Source of the DNA: Desulfuromonas versatilis
GTDB lineage: Bacteria > Desulfobacterota > Desulfuromonadia > Desulfuromonadales > NIT-T3
Direction of reading: 5' to 3'
DNA length: 64,000 nt
Assembly (NCBI RefSeq): GCF_019704135.1
Contig: NZ_AP024355.1
Location: 186,001-250,000 of the forward strand
Shown: positions 1 to 7,736 of the stretch, piece after piece
Layout of the letters: every line of letters starts with the position of its first letter
How positions within the stretch are numbered: position 1 is the stretch's first letter
Program-made: the position numbers and the translations under genes
The notes under the pieces: generated by a model
The model's input: the letters and a program-made list of their open reading frames with translations, nothing else
What the model was told of the DNA's origin: nothing
Databases searched by the model: none

Positions 1-375
1 GTCAACGTCCCCTGGGAGGGGGATTTCGCCGCCGCCTTCCACGCCCGCCACCAGGAGCTCTACGGCTACCAGGATGAGGCCCGCGAGCTGGAGATCGTCA
101 CTTTGCGGCTGCGCGCCGTCGGCCGGGGTCCGCGCCCCGACCTGACCCTGGGGCACTGCAGCGGCGACGAGCTGCAGCCGGCGCAGGCGGTTGCGGTGAT
201 CCTTGACGGCAAGGCCAGCGAGATCCCCCTCTACCAGCGCGAGGAGCTCCCCTGCGGGGTGGCCTTCACCGGCCCGGCGCTGGTGGTGGAGGAGACCGCC
301 ACCCACCTGGTGCGCCCCGGGTGGTCGGTGCGGGTCGACCAGCGGGCGAATCTGGTACTGGAAAAGAAGGCGTAA
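1..375 (+). CDS. hyuA: Hydantoinase/oxoprolinase subunit A, C-terminal part (cut by window start)
   Basis: The reading frame is open from base 1 to the TAA at 373-375 and gives the last 124 residues of a HyuA-type protein. The family consists of ATP-dependent N-methylhydantoinase or 5-oxoprolinase A subunits that pair with a B subunit, which is the next gene. The visible part contains the conserved tail segment around HARHQELYGY and a beta-rich end (ALVVEETATHLVRPG) typical of the family C-terminus. The active-site region lies outside the window, so substrate cannot be inferred. The 169-nt gap to hyuB is long for an A/B pair and is filled with repeat sequence. Confidence 0.85.
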   Translation, partial: VNVPWEGDFAAAFHARHQELYGYQDEARELEIVTLRLRAVGRGPRPDLTLGHCSGDELQPAQAVAVILDGKASEIPLYQREELPCGVAFTGPALVVEETATHLVRPGWSVRVDQRANLVLEKKA

Positions 376-400
376 AAGCAAAAAAAGGACTGCAATTGGA

Positions 401-433
401 CACGGATAAAATCTGATAAGGTCGGATTTAAGG
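401..433. repeat. ACGGATAAAATCTGATAAG-type intergenic repeat (half-element)
   Basis: The hyuA-hyuB spacer contains the phrase ACGGATAAAATCTGATAAG followed by a related GTCGGATTTAAG. It matches in character the long inverted repeat at 17877-18007, where both arms are present. Only one arm is visible here, so it may be a decayed copy. Confidence 0.5.
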
Positions 434-505
434 GAAAAACTACAAAACCAAGGCCCTCTCCGAGCTCTTTGCGAGCGCACGCGCCGCCGGCCCCGGGTTT
501 TCGCC

Positions 506-541
506 CTTACCAGTCACGAGTCACGAATCACCAGTCACGGA
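506..541. repeat. AGTCACGAGTCAC-type tandem intergenic repeat
   Basis: Four loose tandem units (CAGTCACGAG, TCACGAATC, ACCAGTCACGG) end 4 nt before the hyuB start. The same phrase in the same orientation ends 5 nt before the ubiX start (14300-14321), and a reverse-orientation relative lies upstream of ybaB (63191-63209). Confidence 0.6.
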
Positions 542-544
542 TTT

Positions 545-2119
545 ATGCAAAAAGCCATCGATCCCATCCGCCTCGAAGTGCTCAAGAACCGCTTCACCTC
601 GCTGACCGAGGAGATGGGGGCGGTGCTGATGCGCACCGCGTTTTCGCCCAACATCAAGGAGCGCCGGGACTTCTCCTGCGCCCTGTTCGATCGTAGCGGG
701 CAGATGATCGCCCAGGCCGCCCACATCCCGGTGCACCTGGGCTCCATGCCGCTGTCGGTGGCCGCGGCCCTGGAGCGCAACGACCTGGCCCCCGGCGACA
801 TGATCCTGCTCAACGACCCCTACCGCGGCGGCACCCACCTTCCGGACGTGACCCTGGTGACGCCGGTGTTTCTCGGCGAGGACGCTCCCGAGTTCTTCCT
901 CGCCAATCGCGCCCACCACGCCGATGTCGGCGGCATGAGCGCCGGGTCGCTGCCGCTGTCCACGGAGATCTTTCAGGAGGGGCTGCGCATACCGCCGGTG
1001 AAGATCGTGCGCGGCGGCCAGCTCGATCGCGAGCTGCTGGCCATGTTTCTGGCCAACGTGCGCACGCCGGTGGAGCGCGAGGGGGACCTGACCGCCCAGC
1101 TGGCCGCCAACCGGGTCGGTGAGCGGCGCCTGCGCGAGATCGTCGGCCAGTACGGCCTGGCCGAGGCCGAGTGCTATTGCGGCGCCCTGCTCGACTACGG
1201 GGCGAAGTTGATGGCCGAGGTGATCGCCGCCATCCCCGACGGCAGCTACCGCTTCGAGGATTTTCTCGACGACGACGGGGTGGGCGAGGCACCGGTGCCG
1301 ATCCGCTGCACCCTGACCGTGGAAGGAGAGCGGGCAACGGTCGATTTTTCCGAGAGCTCAACCCAGGTCGCAGGCTGCGTCAACGCGGTGCGGGCCATTA
1401 CCCTCTCGGCGGTGTTCTACGTCTTTCGCCTGCTGGCGCCGGAGGAGATCCCCAACAACGCCGGCTGCATGCGCCCGGTGGAGGTGATCACCAAACCGGG
1501 CACGGTGGTCGACTGCCGCTTCCCCGCGGCGGTGGCCGGCGGCAATGTCGAGACCAGTCAGCGCCTGGTCGACGTGCTGCTCGGCGCCCTGGCCCGGGCC
1601 TTGCCCGAGCGGATCCCGGCGGCCAGCGGCGGCTCGATGAACAACCTGACCATCGGCGGGGTGGACCCGCGTTCGGGGGAGCTGTTCGCCTACTACGAGA
1701 CCATCGCCGGCGGGGCCGGAGCGGGGCCGGCAGGCATCGGGGCAAGCGGCATCCAGACCCACATGACCAACACCCTCAACACCCCGGTGGAGGCCCTCGA
1801 ACATGCCTATCCCCTGCGGGCGCGCCGCTACCGGCTACGCGACGGCTCGGGAGGGAGCGGCCGGCACCGCGGCGGCGACGGGGTGGTCAAGGAGTGGGAG
1901 CTACTGGGGGATGCGCGCATCACGCTGATCAGCGAGCGGCGCCGCACGGCTCCCTACGGTCTGCAGGGGGGCGCCGCGGGCGCAAGGGGCCGCAACCGTC
2001 TGCTGCGCAACGGCAAGGTCACGGAACTGCCCGGAAAATGCTCCATCGAGGGGAAGGCCGGTGACCGGCTGATCGTCGAAACCCCCGGCGGCGGTGGGTG
2101 GGGGGGATTAAAATCCTGA
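545..2119 (+). CDS. hyuB: Hydantoinase B / 5-oxoprolinase subunit B family protein
   Basis: This 524-residue protein has the full length and hallmark segments of HyuB/OplahB proteins: an N-terminal IDPIRLEVLKNRF block, LLNDPYRGGTHLPDVT near residue 90, the NRAHHADVGG histidine cluster near residue 120, and a Gly-rich end (SGGSGRHRGGDG, VETPGGGGWG). With the A subunit it would form a cytoplasmic ATP-dependent amidohydrolase acting on hydantoin or 5-oxoproline-like rings. The substrate cannot be read from sequence. It has no strong Shine-Dalgarno sequence because the start follows directly on a tandem repeat. A hairpin follows the stop but lacks a T-run on this strand. Confidence 0.9.
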   Translation: MQKAIDPIRLEVLKNRFTSLTEEMGAVLMRTAFSPNIKERRDFSCALFDRSGQMIAQAAHIPVHLGSMPLSVAAALERNDLAPGDMILLNDPYRGGTHLPDVTLVTPVFLGEDAPEFFLANRAHHADVGGMSAGSLPLSTEIFQEGLRIPPVKIVRGGQLDRELLAMFLANVRTPVEREGDLTAQLAANRVGERRLREIVGQYGLAEAECYCGALLDYGAKLMAEVIAAIPDGSYRFEDFLDDDGVGEAPVPIRCTLTVEGERATVDFSESSTQVAGCVNAVRAITLSAVFYVFRLLAPEEIPNNAGCMRPVEVITKPGTVVDCRFPAAVAGGNVETSQRLVDVLLGALARALPERIPAASGGSMNNLTIGGVDPRSGELFAYYETIAGGAGAGPAGIGASGIQTHMTNTLNTPVEALEHAYPLRARRYRLRDGSGGSGRHRGGDGVVKEWELLGDARITLISERRRTAPYGLQGGAAGARGRNRLLRNGKVTELPGKCSIEGKAGDRLIVETPGGGGWGGLKS

Positions 2120-2124
2120 TACGG

Positions 2125-2174
2125 AAAAACCCCCGCCCGTTTCCTGCGGAGATCAACGCACGAAACCGGGCGGG
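2125..2174 (-). terminator. Rho-independent terminator of the small lipoprotein gene
   Basis: The arms CCCGCCCGTTTC (2132-2143) and GAAACCGGGCGGG (2162-2174) pair with one bulged base, with a further TGCG/CGCA pairing inside the loop. Read on the minus strand, the hairpin is followed by GTTTTT, which suits termination of the minus-strand gene ending at 2219. The plus-strand side lacks a T-run. Confidence 0.65.
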
Positions 2175-2218
2175 AGTCTACCAGCCTCAGGCCGACTTAA
2201 AAGGAATCCCCTGCTTCG

Positions 2219-2368
2219 CTAGTTGCCCGGAGAGGTATGGGGGGTAAACTCATAACCGCAGGCCGGGCACTTCACTTTGGCCTTTTCGCCAGTGGCTGTG
2301 GAGGTCGCGCAGGCGGCGAGGGAAAGGACGAGCAGGGCGGTAGTGATGTAAGCAGCCAGTTTTCGCAT
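2219..2368 (-). CDS. Small lipoprotein with zinc-ribbon-like CPxC motif
   Basis: This 49-residue protein begins MRKLAAYITTALLVLSLAAC, a signal peptide with a clear lipobox (LAAC, Cys20). It would therefore be exported and lipidated, leaving a mature part of only about 30 residues. The mature part carries a single CPACGYEF knuckle and no second Cys pair, so metal binding would need a dimer or may not occur. The ATG chosen has AGGA 8 nt upstream; an upstream ATG three codons earlier overlaps that ribosome-binding site. It is divergent from the UbiD-like gene. Function is unknown. Confidence 0.7.
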   Translation of the reverse strand: MRKLAAYITTALLVLSLAACATSTATGEKAKVKCPACGYEFTPHTSPGN

Positions 2369-2433
2369 TGTTTCCATCCTTTCACGGGGTTGGGGGCTTG
2401 TCCGAAGCAACTATCTTACACCTGAAGTATAAC

Positions 2434-3828
2434 ATGTCAACGGGTTATGCAATGTCCGGGGAAGAATTCAGAAAATTTGTGCGCAGCCTCGAGGCGCGGG
2501 GCGAATTGACCCGGGTGAGGGTTCCCGTCGACCCGCTGCTGGAAATCGCCGCGATCACCGACCGGGTCTGCAAATCCCCCGGCGGCGGCCCGGCGCTGCT
2601 CTTCGAGCAGGTTAAGGGGGTGCGCTTGCCGGTGCTGACCAACCTGTTTGGTTCTCCCGGACGCATGGCCGCCGCCCTGGGCGTCGAAGATCTCGAGGAG
2701 CCGGGGCGGCGTCTCGCCGCCGCCATCGCCCCGCTGGCCGGAAGCGGGGCCGAGCGGCTCCAGCGCCTGCTGGCCGAAAGCCACCTGCAGCCGGTCATGG
2801 TGGGGGAGGCGGCTTGCCGCGAGGTGCGCGACGAGTCCCCCGACCTGCGCTGCCTGCCGGCCCTCAAGGGCTGGCCCGGCGACGGCGGGCGCTTTTTCAC
2901 GCAACCGCTGGTATTCACCCGCCACCCCGAAAGCGGCGCGGTCAACTGCGGCTTGTACCGGGTGCAGGTGTTCGATGCTCGCGGCGCCGCTCTGCATTGG
3001 TCCCCCGGCTCCGGCGGGGCCGCCCATTACGCGGCCTGGCAGGCCAGGGGGGAGCGGATGCCGGTGGCCATCGCCCTGGGTGCCGATCCCGCCCTGGTGC
3101 TGGCCGCGGCGGCCCCCCTGCCGGCGGGGATCGACGAGGCGGTGTTTGCCGGGTGGCTGCGCGGCAGGCCCCTGGAGATGACCTTTAGTCTTGCCGGGGA
3201 ACTGGCGGTGCCGGCGGCGGCCGAAATCCTCATCGAGGGGTACCTGGAGCCCGGCGAAATGCGCCCCGAGGGGCCCTTTGGGAACCACACCGGGTACTAC
3301 GCCCCGGCCGCCCCCTGCCCGCTGCTGCACGTTACCGCCGTCAGCCACCGGCGCGACCCCCTCTGCCCGGCCACCGTGGTCGGCCGCCCGCCCATGGAAA
3401 ACTGTTGGCTGGGGCGGGCCATCGAGCGGCTGTTTCTGCCCCTGCTGCAGGTGGATGTCCCCGAATTGGCCGATTTTCGCTTCATCCTCGAGGGGATGTT
3501 TCACGGCTGCGCCCTGGCCTCGGTGGCCGCCGGCGACGATCCCGAGCGGGGCAAGAAACTGCTGCGCCGCCTCTGGTCGGGGGGGCTGCTGAAAAAGGCC
3601 CGCATGCTGGCGGCCTTCGACGCGGAGGTCGACCTGCGCGACGGCTCGCTCTGCCTGTGGCGGGCGTTCAACAACGTCGACCCGGGCCTTGACCTGCTGG
3701 TGGATAAAGGCCGGCTCGGCATCGACGCCACCCACCGCGACGGCCGCCCCGCCGTCGAGCCCGATCCGGCCACCGCGGCCCTGGTCGCGGCACGCTGGGC
3801 GGAGTACGGAATCAAACTGGACGATTGA
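2434..3828 (+). CDS. ubiD: UbiD family prenylated-FMN-dependent decarboxylase
   Basis: The 464-residue product matches the UbiD family in length and motifs: LEARGELTRVRVPVDPLLEIA at the N-terminus, NCGLYRVQVFD with the conserved Arg near the middle, and EGPFGNHTGYY with the catalytic Glu. These enzymes decarboxylate aromatic or unsaturated acids using prenylated FMN made by UbiX, and a UbiX gene lies at 14.3 kb. In organisms using the futalosine route a UbiD-like protein removes the naphthoate carboxyl group during menaquinone synthesis; that role is an inference from the ubiA, ubiX and mqn genes. The start may be 2434 or 2452, neither with a strong ribosome-binding site. Its stop lies just upstream of recQ. 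Confidence 0.85.
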   Translation: MSTGYAMSGEEFRKFVRSLEARGELTRVRVPVDPLLEIAAITDRVCKSPGGGPALLFEQVKGVRLPVLTNLFGSPGRMAAALGVEDLEEPGRRLAAAIAPLAGSGAERLQRLLAESHLQPVMVGEAACREVRDESPDLRCLPALKGWPGDGGRFFTQPLVFTRHPESGAVNCGLYRVQVFDARGAALHWSPGSGGAAHYAAWQARGERMPVAIALGADPALVLAAAAPLPAGIDEAVFAGWLRGRPLEMTFSLAGELAVPAAAEILIEGYLEPGEMRPEGPFGNHTGYYAPAAPCPLLHVTAVSHRRDPLCPATVVGRPPMENCWLGRAIERLFLPLLQVDVPELADFRFILEGMFHGCALASVAAGDDPERGKKLLRRLWSGGLLKKARMLAAFDAEVDLRDGSLCLWRAFNNVDPGLDLLVDKGRLGIDATHRDGRPAVEPDPATAALVAARWAEYGIKLDD

Positions 3829-3848
3829 ATTTACCAAAGGAACCCGTT

Positions 3849-5648
3849 TTGCCCCCTTCCCCCATCGAAACCCTCCGCGAAGTCTTCGGCTTCAGTGAAT
3901 TTCGTCCCCACCAGCAGCAGATCGTCGAATCCCTGGTCGCCGGGGAGGACGCCTTCGTGCTGATGCCCACCGGCGGCGGCAAGTCGCTCTGCTACCAGGT
4001 GCCGGCCCTGTGTCGGGAGGGGGTGGCGATCGTGGTGTCGCCGCTGATCTCGCTGATGAAGGACCAGGTCGACGCCCTCACCGCCAACGGCGTGGCGGCT
4101 GCCTTCTACAACTCCTCGCTGGCCAGCGCCGAGGCGCGCCGGGTGCTGGCGCGGCTCCACGCCGGCGAGCTCGACTTGCTCTACATCGCCCCCGAGCGGC
4201 TGATGAGCGAGGAGTTCCTAACCCGGCTGCGGGAGATCCCCCTGGCCCTGTTCGCCATCGACGAGGCCCACTGCGTCTCCCAGTGGGGGCACGATTTTCG
4301 CCCCGAGTACATCCAGCTGGGACAGCTGCGCCGGCATTTCCCCGGGGTGCCGCTGGTCGCTCTGACCGCCACCGCCGACCCCCAGACCCGCGCCGACATC
4401 CTCGAGCGCCTCGGGCTGCGCCAGGCGCAGGTGTTCGTCGCCGGCTTCGATCGGCCCAACATCCGCTACAGCGTCGCCGACAAGCTCAAGCCGGCCAGCC
4501 AGCTGGCCGCTTTTCTCAAAACCCGCCGCAGCGAGTCGGGGATCGTGTACGCCCTCTCCCGCAAGCGGGTCGAGGAGGTGGCGGCGCGCCTGGCGGCCGC
4601 CGGTTACCGGGCCGCCCCCTACCACGCGGGGCTGCCCGACGAGGAACGGCGCCGGGTGCAGGAGGCGTTTCTGCGCGACGACCTGCAGGTGGTGGTGGCC
4701 ACCGTCGCCTTCGGCATGGGGATCGACAAGCCCAACGTGCGCTTCGTGGTGCACTACGATCTGCCCAAGAACATCGAGAGCTACTACCAGGAGACCGGCC
4801 GCGCCGGCCGCGACGGCCTGCCCGCCGAGGCGCTGCTGCTGTTCGGCTTCGGCGACGTGGCCATCGCCCGGGGGCTGATCGACAAGGGGGGCAACCCGGA
4901 GCAGAAGCGCATCGAACTGCACAAGCTGAATGCCATGGTCGGTTTCGCCGAGGCGCAGAACTGCCGGCGCCGGGTGCTGCTCGGCTATTTCGGCGAGCCG
5001 CTGGAGGAGGATTGCGGCAACTGCGACGTCTGCCTCAACCCGCCCGAGACCTACGACGCCACCGTCGATGCGCAAAAGGCCCTCTCCTGCGTTTACCGGG
5101 TCGGGCAGCGCTTCGGCGTCGGCCATGTCATCGAGGTGCTGCGCGGCGCCAACACCCAGCGACTGCGGGAGCTGGGGCACGACCGGCTCTCCACCTACGG
5201 CATCGGCGCCGACCACCCCGCCGAGATCTGGGGGAACCTGATCCGCCAGCTGATCCACCTCGGCTACCTGCGCCAGGACGTCGCCAACTACTCGGTGCTC
5301 AAGCTCACCGAGGCGGCCCGCCCCCTGCTGCGCGGCGAGAAGGCCCTGGTGCTGCCCAAGCCGCGGCTCAAGGCGGTGGCCGAGAAGAAGGCGCCGCGCA
5401 AAAAGGCCGGTGAGCTCGACTACGACCCGGAGCTGTTCGACGCCCTGCGCGCCCTGCGCAAGCGCCTGGCCGACGAGGCCGGGGTCCCTCCCTACGTGAT
5501 TTTCGGCGACGCCACCCTGGCCGAGATGGCCGCCTACCTGCCCACCGGACGCGACGAGCTGCTGCGCATCAACGGGGTCGGCAAGCTCAAGCTGCAGAAG
5601 TACGGCGCCCAGTTTCTCGAGGAGATCGTCAGTTTTCTCCACCGCTGA
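3849..5648 (+). CDS. recQ: ATP-dependent DNA helicase RecQ
   Basis: This 3'-5' superfamily 2 helicase of about 599 residues has every RecQ module: Walker A PTGGGKSLCYQ, Walker B DEAH (AIDEAHCVSQWG), motif VI ETGRAGRDG, a zinc site formed by NCRRR and CGNCDVC, a winged-helix region, and a C-terminal HRDC domain (ELFDALRALRKRL to INGVGKLKLQKYG). It unwinds recombination and replication intermediates. The likely start is the TTG at 3849, which has AAAGGA 7 nt upstream. An earlier TTG at 3825 overlaps the ubiD stop but has no ribosome-binding site. The tight spacing suggests co-transcription with ubiD. Confidence 0.95.
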   Translation: MPPSPIETLREVFGFSEFRPHQQQIVESLVAGEDAFVLMPTGGGKSLCYQVPALCREGVAIVVSPLISLMKDQVDALTANGVAAAFYNSSLASAEARRVLARLHAGELDLLYIAPERLMSEEFLTRLREIPLALFAIDEAHCVSQWGHDFRPEYIQLGQLRRHFPGVPLVALTATADPQTRADILERLGLRQAQVFVAGFDRPNIRYSVADKLKPASQLAAFLKTRRSESGIVYALSRKRVEEVAARLAAAGYRAAPYHAGLPDEERRRVQEAFLRDDLQVVVATVAFGMGIDKPNVRFVVHYDLPKNIESYYQETGRAGRDGLPAEALLLFGFGDVAIARGLIDKGGNPEQKRIELHKLNAMVGFAEAQNCRRRVLLGYFGEPLEEDCGNCDVCLNPPETYDATVDAQKALSCVYRVGQRFGVGHVIEVLRGANTQRLRELGHDRLSTYGIGADHPAEIWGNLIRQLIHLGYLRQDVANYSVLKLTEAARPLLRGEKALVLPKPRLKAVAEKKAPRKKAGELDYDPELFDALRALRKRLADEAGVPPYVIFGDATLAEMAAYLPTGRDELLRINGVGKLKLQKYGAQFLEEIVSFLHR

Positions 5649-5720
5649 GCTGGCGTCAAATTTGCTTGCAGGTAAGGCGGGGAGTTCGGCTCCCGAAAAT
5701 CGAATCCAAGGAGACAGCGC

Positions 5721-6125
5721 ATGGCCCTGCAGTGGAAAGCCGAATATTCAGTCGGGGTAGAGATCATCGACGCCCAGCATCAGGAGCTGTTTCGGCGCTT
5801 CGGCGCCCTGACCGAGGCCTGCAAGCAGGCCAGGGGGAAGGAACAGCTTGCGGAACTTCTGGACTTTCTCAGTGATTACATAGTCTTTCACTTCAACGAC
5901 GAAGAGTCTCAAATGCTGCGCTACGGCTATCCCGGTTTTGCCGGGCACCGGGAGGAACACCGCAGCTTCATGGGCAGGATCGAGGCGCTGAGAAAACAGC
6001 TGGCCGAGGGGGGGAGTTCCTTTCCCCTGCTGGTAGAAACCAATGAAGCGGTGCTGCGCTGGCTGATCATGCATATCCGGAAAGTTGACACGGCTTTTGG
6101 CGAATACCTCCAGGGTCGGTCCTGA
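5721..6125 (+). CDS. Bacteriohemerythrin (single-domain O2-binding diiron protein)
   Basis: The 134-residue protein has all diiron ligands of hemerythrin in order: His20 (DAQHQELF), His57 and Glu61 (HFNDEE), His76 and His80 (GHREEH), His117 and Asp122 (HIRKVD). No signal peptide or fused sensor domain is present, so it is a cytoplasmic oxygen binder, possibly for O2 storage, delivery or detoxification in an anaerobe. The start has AAGGAGA about 8 nt upstream. A GCTGCCG/CGGCAGC hairpin follows the stop. Confidence 0.93.
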   Translation: MALQWKAEYSVGVEIIDAQHQELFRRFGALTEACKQARGKEQLAELLDFLSDYIVFHFNDEESQMLRYGYPGFAGHREEHRSFMGRIEALRKQLAEGGSSFPLLVETNEAVLRWLIMHIRKVDTAFGEYLQGRS

Positions 6126-6137
6126 TTCCCCCTCGGA

Positions 6138-6167
6138 GCTGCCGTTTCTTCGCCAAAAGGCGGCAGC
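6138..6167 (+). terminator. Hairpin after bacteriohemerythrin, possible terminator
   Basis: A perfect 7-bp stem GCTGCCG/CGGCAGC with a 16-nt loop lies 13 nt after the stop codon. It is followed by CCCCTTCGCCC rather than a T-run, so intrinsic termination is uncertain. Confidence 0.35.
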
Positions 6168-6254
6168 CCCTTCGCCCTCCCCCGATCTTCTCCCTCGTGA
6201 AGATTCGGCCGGAAGATCGCTCCCTTTTCTGCGGCTGGGCAGAACATTGCCCAT

Positions 6255-6282
6255 TTGACGAACCTGGCGGGGCGGCTAAACT
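6255..6282 (+). promoter_or_regulatory. Putative sigma70 promoter, possibly giving a leaderless slp transcript
   Basis: TTGACG and TAAACT are separated by 16 nt. The expected start of transcription, about 7 nt after the -10 box, falls on or next to the ATG at 6289, and no Shine-Dalgarno sequence is visible. Confidence 0.4.
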
Positions 6283-6288
6283 GGACCC

Positions 6289-6870
6289 ATGGGTTCGTTA
6301 TTCGGCCGTGTCATTTTTCCCCGGGTGCAGCCTTGGCTCAAATCCGGCTGCCTGCTGGTGGGAGCCACGCTGCTGGCCGGCTGGCACCACGTCCTTTCCG
6401 AAGAGGCCTTTTTCTCGGTGGACCCTGGTGCCCGCTACAGCGAGGTGCGCGCCAACCCTCAGGCCTGGCTGGGGAGCACCCTGCTGCTGGCGGGGGTGAT
6501 TTCCGACTACCGTGCGACGTCTGCCGGGACGACCCTGGAGATTCTCTGCTACAGCCGCGATGAACAGGACGCGCCGCAGGAATTCGACGCCAACTGCGGA
6601 CGGTTTCTGGCCCGCACCTCGGGGGAGCTCGACCCCGAGGCCTATCGCAAGGGGCGCCGCGTCACCCTGACCGGCCTGGTGGCAGGCAAGCAAGTCTTTC
6701 CCGGCGGTGAATTCGGCGAAGAGGTGCTGGTGTTCGAGATCGGCGAAATCTACCTCTGGCCCCTCCCCGAAAAGCGCCGCTATTATCCCGCCTACCCCTG
6801 GTACGATCCCTGGTACGACCCCTTCTACCATCGGCCCTACTGGCATCGGTATCCCTACAGGCACTGGTAG
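6289..6870 (+). CDS. Slp-family outer-membrane-type protein lacking the lipobox cysteine
   Basis: The 193-residue protein matches the Slp (starvation lipoprotein) family: FSVDPGARYSEVRANPQAWLG, a central barrel-like segment with GRFLARTSGELDPEAYRKG, and EIGEIYLWP. In the family a lipobox Cys sits before the HVLSEE-like segment. Here the equivalent reads LLAGWHHVLSEE, with TGG (Trp) where TGC (Cys) would complete the lipobox. The only nearby Cys (residue 20 or 21) is at the start of the hydrophobic stretch and is not in lipobox context. The C-terminus is a 30-residue run rich in Tyr, Trp, Pro, His and Asp, as in other Slp proteins. Export is likely but anchoring is unclear. Confidence 0.75.
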   Translation: MGSLFGRVIFPRVQPWLKSGCLLVGATLLAGWHHVLSEEAFFSVDPGARYSEVRANPQAWLGSTLLLAGVISDYRATSAGTTLEILCYSRDEQDAPQEFDANCGRFLARTSGELDPEAYRKGRRVTLTGLVAGKQVFPGGEFGEEVLVFEIGEIYLWPLPEKRRYYPAYPWYDPWYDPFYHRPYWHRYPYRHW

Positions 6871-6890
6871 CCTGTCGGCAAGGTGGTCCC

Positions 6891-7697
6891 ATGCTGATTC
6901 GCATCGGTTACGATATCCGTTTCGATTTTCCCGGTCCGACCCCCCTGCTGCTCCTGCTCTTCGTCCACCCCTCGCGCTGCGCCGACCTGGAGCGGCCGGA
7001 CCGGCTCCGCTCGGCCCCTGCCCTGCAGATCGAGGAGTTCCTGGACGGCTTCGGCAACCGCTGTGCCCGGACCCTGGCCCCGGCGGGTCCGCTGCGCCTG
7101 TCCGCCGACACCCTGGTTCGCGACGACGGCCTGCCAGAACCCGCCTTCCCGGAACTGCGCCAGCATCCGGTCAGCGAACTGCCCGTGGAAACGCTCCCCT
7201 TTCTGCTCGGCAGCCGCTACTGCGAAACCGATCTGCTCGCCCCCGTGGCCTGGCGCCTGTTCGGGGCCTGTCCTGAGGGTTGGCCGCGGGTTCAGGCGGT
7301 CTGTGACTGGGTCCATGAGCACATACGCTTCGGTTACGAGCACGCCCGCGCCGACAAGGGGGCCTGGGAGGTGTTTCGCGACCGGCGCGGGGTGTGCCGG
7401 GACATGGCCCACCTGGCGGTGGCCTTCTGCCGTTGTCTTCATATCCCCGCCCGCTACGCCAGCGGCTATCTGGGGGATATCGGCATCCCCCCCGATCCCC
7501 TGCCGATGGATTTCAACGCCTGGTTTGAGGCCTACCTCGGCGGAGCCTGGCACACCTTCGACCCCCGGCACAACACCCGGCGCATCGGGCGGGTGTTGAT
7601 GAGCCTCGGACGCGACGCCACCGACACCGCGCTGACCACCGCCTTCGGGCGAAATAACCTGACAGGTTTCCGGGTGATCACCGAGGAGGTCGGCTAG
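6891..7697 (+). CDS. Transglutaminase-like cysteine protease-fold protein
   Basis: The 268-residue protein has an N-terminal bacterial transglutaminase-associated domain (residues 1-130) and a transglutaminase-like core. The nucleophile Cys lies in RRGVCRDMAHLAVAF and the later conserved block reads MDFNAWFEAYLGG then WHTFDPRHNTRRIGR. In many relatives the residue before AWFEAYL is His or Ser; here it is Asn, so the usual Cys-His-Asp triad should be checked. There is no signal peptide. Members are mostly uncharacterised, often encoded with ATP-grasp and alpha-E proteins, which are not seen here. The gene starts 20 nt after slp and may share its transcript. Confidence 0.8.
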   Translation: MLIRIGYDIRFDFPGPTPLLLLLFVHPSRCADLERPDRLRSAPALQIEEFLDGFGNRCARTLAPAGPLRLSADTLVRDDGLPEPAFPELRQHPVSELPVETLPFLLGSRYCETDLLAPVAWRLFGACPEGWPRVQAVCDWVHEHIRFGYEHARADKGAWEVFRDRRGVCRDMAHLAVAFCRCLHIPARYASGYLGDIGIPPDPLPMDFNAWFEAYLGGAWHTFDPRHNTRRIGRVLMSLGRDATDTALTTAFGRNNLTGFRVITEEVG

Positions 7698-7705
7698 GAG
7701 GGGGG

Positions 7706-7726
7706 CCCGGCCGCATGCGGCCCGGG
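7706..7726. terminator. GC palindrome between convergent genes
   Basis: GGCCGCATGCGGCC (7709-7722) is a perfect palindrome, extended by CCC/GGG with one mismatch. It lies between the convergent transglutaminase and histidine kinase genes. No T-run is present on either side, so it may work only as a Rho-assisted or processing hairpin. Confidence 0.35.
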
Positions 7727-7736
7727 GGATTCGGGG

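Noticed and set aside
4010-5413. Alternate-frame Arg/Pro-rich product inside recQ
   Set aside because: Composition (Arg, Ala, Pro, Gly) is that of a shifted GC-rich frame; recQ is complete in its own frame.
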